From positions 62,001-126,000 of the forward strand of contig JAIKXM010000021.1 of assembly GCA_024684085.1 (NCBI GenBank): a stretch of DNA of 64,000 nucleotides, in the 5' to 3' direction. Under the pieces are notes generated by a model. It worked only from the letters and a program-made list of their open reading frames with translations, had not been told where the DNA came from and made no database searches. The translations under genes and the position numbers were made by a program. This document shows, in pieces, positions 61,001 to 64,000 of this stretch. The DNA comes from Lachnospiraceae bacterium. GTDB taxonomy: Bacteria > Bacillota > Clostridia > Lachnospirales > Lachnospiraceae. The stretch's first letter is position 1. Each line of letters opens with the position of its first letter.

Positions 61001-63836
61001 CGCACCTGATTGTAATAACAGGCAGTCAGCTGTCAATCTGGGCGGTATAGCCGGAATGTCATGCAGGAAGGTTAAGATCCAGAGCTGTATCAATCAGCCT
61101 ACAGGCGATATAGGAGTATCGGGCAAGACTAATACATCTTCGGTAGGCGGTATCCTGGGAACAGCCGAATATGTCAATGACGGAGATAATACCTGTTCGA
61201 TATGGCAGTGCGAGAACTACGGACATCTCATTAACTGCGGAGATAACAGATACGGTAACAGTGAGGCTAATGTCGAAGGAACCGGCGGTATATTGGGAAC
61301 TTCATCAACGGGCGTTAATATATACGCTTGCATTGTATCGACCAATACATGGACACCCATTCTCAGTCTCAGTACTTCAGGATCTATAGACGGTAATTAT
61401 GCGATCGGCGGAGTGATAGGAGCAGTTCATAAAAACAGCGCATCACAGGTCAGACCGTTTGTCACAATATCTTCCATGAGCGGATATAATGCCATCAATG
61501 CATCCAAGCGACTGGATATGGCTGGCGGATTCATCGGAACGGTATATGACTCTGATGTATCATTGTCAGGTGCAACTAATTATTACGAGATAAGCAGTAC
61601 GGCTGATGAGTACAGGCTTGGCGGTATCATAGGTAATATGAGCGGTAAGGGGACCCTTACATTATCTAACTCGTCCAATATGTCTGATATCGGAAGCGGA
61701 CGAGGCAATTATTCATTTATCGGCGGTATCATAGGCAGAGCGACTTGTGATCATGTGAATATATCCGGATGCAGTAATTCCGGAAGGATCCTTAGAGAAG
61801 GCGGCAATGCTGCACATGAAGAGGATCATAATTGTATCGGCGGTATCGGCGGCAGGATATGTCCTTATGAAGATTATGCAGATCATTCGTTGGACAGGGA
61901 CGATGTCTATGTAGTTAACTGCAGTAATAATGGCGTCATTGGAGCGGTTGGCGTCAGCAATTATAGTAATGAAGTCGGCGGGATAGTCGGATCATTCGGA
62001 GGAACTATTGAGAACTGTACCAATTCGGGGATCATTTATCTCGGCAGCAGGTTCATAGGCGGTATCGTAGGTAATTCGGCATCACCTAAGAGGAATGCCA
62101 ATGATATAAGAAATATCCGGACTTACCTGTATGTTATCGGATGTACCAATAATGCTCAGATAGGATATACGGCTGATGCATCTAATGCTGTTTATGAGAA
62201 TGTGGGCGGAATAGTCGGGGGCTGTACGCTCGTTGAGGGCGATCTGTTTTCCAATAAGGAAACATATATAGCTAACTGCAACAATAACTCGCCTATAAAT
62301 TGCTTTGCGGCTACCAATAACAGACGTGCGAAGTATATCGGAGGTATTCTTGGTTATACCTATAATTCGGTAGGATATGTGGGTGAGAACCGTATCATAG
62401 TGAAGGGATGTGTTCATTCAGCGAGCGGCGGTATCATTAATGCTTCTAAGTACGTCGGAGGTATTGTTGGCGGAATGAATTATTGTGATGATGCCCTTGT
62501 AACCAATTGCGAGAATCTCGCTAATATCAACTCTAATAGCAGCGGAGATGGTTATAACGGTTATGACAGTTGTGCAGGCGGTGTCGTGGGTGCGGCAGAG
62601 TCAGCATATGGAGGTAAGATGGTGATCGCCCATTGCATCAATAACGGTCAGATCACGGGATATAATAATGTTGGCGGTATTATATCTACACTTAGTTACG
62701 GTATGATCATGGATTCTTATAATTTTGGTGTCATTAATGCGATCAGTGGTAATAATAAGAGTCTGGTATGTTTCAACAGTTCGGCCAGGACCGATATGAT
62801 AGACGTATATACGGTTATGAACGGGACTACCAATAATGCCGTTTCAATAGGACTGAGTGACGGCAGAAAAATGTGGACCGGACTTAACTATGGTATAAAT
62901 AATAATAATTTTTTATGGGATAACGGTGCGCTTAACAGATTGAACAGCGCTATGAATCTGCAATTGGTTTGGGGTGATAACCTTCAGAACGCAAGGTCTG
63001 TTATCAATAGCTATAAGTATTCTCCGGCAAGTCCCGGTTTTGCTAATCTAAGGACGACTGATAACGGTGGGAATATTAATATGACAGTTGACGTGACATT
63101 CACCAATACTACAAGAGTATCATCTGCCATTACCGCACTGATCTACAGAGGTTCCCTGTCGGATAGTGTGATACAGGCAGATGCCGACGGTTCCCGTACG
63201 GAATGTCTCTATAAAGTGTCGGTGCCCTTTACATCATTTGTTACGGACGGTAATAGCAGGTCTGTTACTTTTACATTAGACCGAAATATGTTACCGGCGG
63301 GTAGATATAAAATAGTCTTTATTAATGAGGGCTATGGCTATACGGATCTTTTGAGTGGTCAGTGGATCAGGATGCTGAATGATACCCAAGGTGTGATCAT
63401 GAGTCAGAGACTTATGATCGCCAATAACGGCGGAGCTTCGGTTATGGGAGTTGAGAATAGCACTATCAGAGAACTTAAGAAGATTAAGCCCGATGATGAA
63501 CTCATAGACGAAGAAGAGACCGAAAACGATGAGGAAGAAACCGAAGCCGTTGAAGATGAGTCGGAAGAAGAACCCGGGGAGATCGAGACGGAAGAGGATA
63601 CGGAAGCTGACATCGAGGCGGATACTGAGGCGGATACTGAGACGGATACAGAAACCGATACTGAATCCGATACTGAAAAAAATAAGGACACTGAATCCGG
63701 ATCGGAGACCGAAACTGATGTAGAAGCCGAGGTCGGAACAAATATGACAATGATCGAGGTAGAGCCTTCGGAAGAAGAGCACGGAGAAAACGGTGCACCC
63801 CAAGAGCATGGCGGTAGTGAGACTGTGGGCATCTAA
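55008..63836 (+). CDS. Giant GLUG-repeat type IV prepilin-like adhesin (2942 aa)
   Basis: The N-terminus MSRKRNWDKRG-FTLIEIIIVIGLISIILG is a full class III prepilin signal: basic leader, Gly cleavage site, Phe1, Glu5, hydrophobic helix. Residues about 40-480 are a non-repetitive domain. From about 480 to 2700 there are about 54 GG[IVLF]xG motifs (GGIVGY, GGIAG, GGLVG) spaced about 35-50 residues, many in the frame [ND]CxNxGxVxG...VGGIxG, as in GLUG repeats; they should form a long beta-solenoid with many Cys. A beta-rich domain and an acidic Thr/Glu/Asp tail end the protein. No LPxTG motif. ATG 55008 is 7 bases after GGAG; ATG 55002 is too close. It is probably displayed by the adjacent pilus machine. 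Confidence 0.9.
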   Translation: MSRKRNWDKRGFTLIEIIIVIGLISIILGLVTVGMSGFFDAADQMERSAVAETGFYSLQNHINYLKRNGGLNDFAALLRAHGHSEDTELNKSVIVSNYDENYYNNEYLPEHGESEIVYITIDSNTPSTTDNPIYPILSAAFNDDEIMAGSFLAEVDLSTGIVRSLFYSTSVGSLDLSGSGSRDDKRDCLYRDADSLLEKRQGYFGLINTSLHYDKVESDNFELPDKIELVNEDRLYLRWQEVNHENLSVIAGTIDVDDIFYRVTVYDGNDDAIAEYDISRADIHKELSGVLTSALDYMDDTSVPISDSMAGSSKQIWCDYADLDYTESPTAQSGEFYFALLECPDHVFADNDYDFEYDDSIYATLQVGNINKPDRVSTESITSNMESALYNYVYDDTVSIACSRHLNNIRYGDPFNASYCLTDNIDWGNIENRHRDINFASVMYEDEVTPGLYHGFGGVLTGDKDVAELVESDAASEGFDLYRYIDNRNSRESNADYNAYTISGLTISEDGRSQVGMFYAVENGALISDIIFEDAKVTGDDDTGVVAGISRGRISNIAVIDPKVEGGKKTGGICGELTGDDSYIQFCAVTGYRDGTDSYIKGISQVGGITGLADGEVSNSMSSAYCIAAPEAGNDNIKSNGLARAVGGIAGSVTVSAGYFTENISGVRLDANGIPEIITDEQILDAVLADITGGRVAGIGDVGGVAGDISAMSGEATHLYNYSIVSSLMIPAAEFTQRGDTGNENIYVNYGGIAGILKNGKTVRDCRNYAPVGLQFVKRDGSVATDDEARDYMYHKDNVTDENYAVNPKSLTSPRYIGGIVGYAEAGSNVIDSYSDAASYDTYEAELEDYRNRLTGDGGYYTGKYVGGIVGMLCGNLTLSDTLGVDELEVNVKAYDTAGGIAGIIGKNGQLNCLRSRLIISGVVANDKAEAAGVAGVVAADSGSLTGRFVNEANIFGSTAAGIIGRQNNKTVTLTGCENRAVIHGRGMKNGGYMGGIAGYSAGIIDDCRNIGTLNQYLYPGLLDRTIPEDIDGYTIYRGFVYAGGIVGYLDAGGAVKDCNSEYVNSADNKVIVSHNSYAGGIAGYVRDGDITAPSGKTVTIPLYMCDDHNYGYEIVVNERARLGGIAGAITGSGNKYVSKMDYTGKIRCLYKSDNGSTAVGGIVGYFNNTNCTISKCNVRCDIQSNIYNTGGIVGYFRRGRILSDCSNNGDTYIETTGNRTGGIAGAVYCDNTDCCMDIEYNYAVVVSTGIQTGGFAGYVNDGYYFNISGKKNNSVRVQGREEVGGIAGHYEIGTDALISKPVNSGKVYGFYNVGGIIGQLRDKRSGTLPLRMNELKNAGEVLYIFSATNPGAEGARVGGLIGGSGFGGSGASVLQLTDCVNEGKVASGEDGARSSRSGGLVGEDDRNVTFVNCANKGPVTANNNIGGIIGQADKSVTMTDCYNAAQVKGNDCIGGLAGQCESQGDITLTNCQNTSDGVVRGHDTIGGLVGKAVGSKSTLPAFSADTCVNYGYVEATAGKAGGIAGYVVLNICDFTACVNNADIDSELTSPMGSYLGGIIGYFSAENTGNTANDTPVSVFDACENHGRLSKTYNNVGGICGADTMNSQYLNCINSPAISQDVIILETNENREFEIVGGIVGYAGMGRHGITLDGCINSMNIRTNRTGRNIGGLVGMFSADKDVVLHIEKSNSGNTNSGNISVEIAGHNIGGFVGYVRTGSTNIRNAENYGSIKAGSEGLYSAGGILGGSDKSANVGSLHISNSNQHSSIEYGRNNIGGIAGLMAAATSIQVTSCRNQCDDPYIQCNISLIDTSANTTPVGGIVGGIYSTSDNEASPAYCSIVSNANYSRLDVKNTNEGFGGIFGRAEKVRGSITGNANYGEIHISGSAECVGGIGGTICYPSVATEADFAHTSNANYGIIYIEGTQGRYVGGIYGRDGSVANYTTCVNYSAINATSGVTEFNAVGGITGYLYSNAKGAGGSTPTKETYLYSCINNGSIAPDCNNRQSAVNLGGIAGMSCRKVKIQSCINQPTGDIGVSGKTNTSSVGGILGTAEYVNDGDNTCSIWQCENYGHLINCGDNRYGNSEANVEGTGGILGTSSTGVNIYACIVSTNTWTPILSLSTSGSIDGNYAIGGVIGAVHKNSASQVRPFVTISSMSGYNAINASKRLDMAGGFIGTVYDSDVSLSGATNYYEISSTADEYRLGGIIGNMSGKGTLTLSNSSNMSDIGSGRGNYSFIGGIIGRATCDHVNISGCSNSGRILREGGNAAHEEDHNCIGGIGGRICPYEDYADHSLDRDDVYVVNCSNNGVIGAVGVSNYSNEVGGIVGSFGGTIENCTNSGIIYLGSRFIGGIVGNSASPKRNANDIRNIRTYLYVIGCTNNAQIGYTADASNAVYENVGGIVGGCTLVEGDLFSNKETYIANCNNNSPINCFAATNNRRAKYIGGILGYTYNSVGYVGENRIIVKGCVHSASGGIINASKYVGGIVGGMNYCDDALVTNCENLANINSNSSGDGYNGYDSCAGGVVGAAESAYGGKMVIAHCINNGQITGYNNVGGIISTLSYGMIMDSYNFGVINAISGNNKSLVCFNSSARTDMIDVYTVMNGTTNNAVSIGLSDGRKMWTGLNYGINNNNFLWDNGALNRLNSAMNLQLVWGDNLQNARSVINSYKYSPASPGFANLRTTDNGGNINMTVDVTFTNTTRVSSAITALIYRGSLSDSVIQADADGSRTECLYKVSVPFTSFVTDGNSRSVTFTLDRNMLPAGRYKIVFINEGYGYTDLLSGQWIRMLNDTQGVIMSQRLMIANNGGASVMGVENSTIRELKKIKPDDELIDEEETENDEEETEAVEDESEEEPGEIETEEDTEADIEADTEADTETDTETDTESDTEKNKDTESGSETETDVEAEVGTNMTMIEVEPSEEEHGENGAPQEHGGSETVGI

Positions 63837-63907
63837 GCGTACATTATGTCTGTATCTATGCTATACTTGTACCTGAGAGATTCTATCTACGTATGGAGGC
63901 ATGGATA

Positions 63908-64000
63908 ATGGGCAGAAATGTATTGATAACAGGTGCTTCGCGTGGGATCGGAGCGGCAATTGCGACGGAATATGCCGCGGGCGGATATGATCTGATCCTT
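63908..64000 (+). CDS. Short-chain dehydrogenase/reductase, 5' part (truncated by window edge)
   Basis: ATG 63908 lies 9 bases after GGAGG (63894-63898). The visible 31 residues, beginning MGRNVLITGASRGIGAAIA, contain the SDR nucleotide-binding motif TGxxxGxG within a Rossmann beta-alpha-beta unit. It is probably an NADP-dependent reductase such as a 3-oxoacyl-ACP reductase, but the specificity lies beyond the window. A possible -10 box TATACT occurs about 40 bases upstream. Confidence 0.85.
   Translation, partial: MGRNVLITGASRGIGAAIATEYAAGGYDLIL

Noticed and set aside
53937-63836. Giant gene as an assembly fusion of a pilin and an unrelated repeat protein
   Set aside because: The frame is continuous, it has its own ribosome site and prepilin signal separate from pilA, and no sequence break is visible near the junction; it stays a check item.

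Overview
The window looks like chromosomal DNA of a low-to-mid-GC Bacillota, most likely a clostridial Lachnospiraceae-type bacterium. This rests on gene content (AsnA-type asparagine synthetase, DUF342/FapA-like protein, zinc-ribbon/TPR protein, XRE plus DUF2975 pair, an argJ-argB-argD run), strong AGGAGG-type ribosome sites and family resemblance. No species can be named from sequence alone.

Layout. 1-1200 is a gene graveyard: pieces of GNAT acetyltransferases, a truncated DUF3800 gene, an orphaned promoter with three direct repeats, and one stray copy of a 62-bp repeat. 1200-3700 holds a CPBP membrane protease, a frameshifted small membrane protein and an array of about 14 copies of an exactly 62-bp repeat. 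3700-10600 holds a GH13 amylase, an iron-sulfur DNA helicase, a tRNA-Gly, a GT2 glycosyltransferase and a PglK/MsbA-like ABC flippase. 10614-11060 is a small non-autonomous mobile element with an 8-bp target duplication. 11-26 kb is mostly housekeeping: asnA, a repetitive lipoprotein, valS, a DUF342 gene, folC, a TPR protein, carB, ridA and an EamA transporter, then three minus-strand genes (DUF5721-like, LytTR regulator, DUF1294). 27.8-30.4 kb is a type I methylase pair (hsdM, hsdS) with no hsdR beside it. 30.6-34 kb has a DHH phosphoesterase and a DUF2975/XRE/metalloprotease module with palindromic operators. 34-38 kb is argJBD behind a GNAT gene. 38-63.8 kb holds a solute-binding protein, a two-component system, competence genes comEA and comEC, a second copy of the mobile element, a type IV pilus operon and a giant prepilin. 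The window ends in the start of a short-chain dehydrogenase gene.

The most striking object is the 2942-residue protein at 55008-63836, next to the pilus operon. It begins with a type IV prepilin signal and hydrophobic helix, carries about 54 GGIxG (GLUG-like) repeats predicted to form a long beta-solenoid, and ends in an acidic Thr/Glu/Asp-rich tail. I infer a pilus-displayed adhesin or a giant minor/tip pilin, exported by the adjacent PilB/PilC/PilM-N/PilO machine, which may also serve DNA uptake with ComEA/ComEC.

The second theme is repeats. Two arrays that differ in sequence (2766-3606, and the core of both mobile elements) share the same architecture: a 34-nt semi-palindrome starting GCATCG plus a 28-nt spacer, giving a strict 62-bp period.
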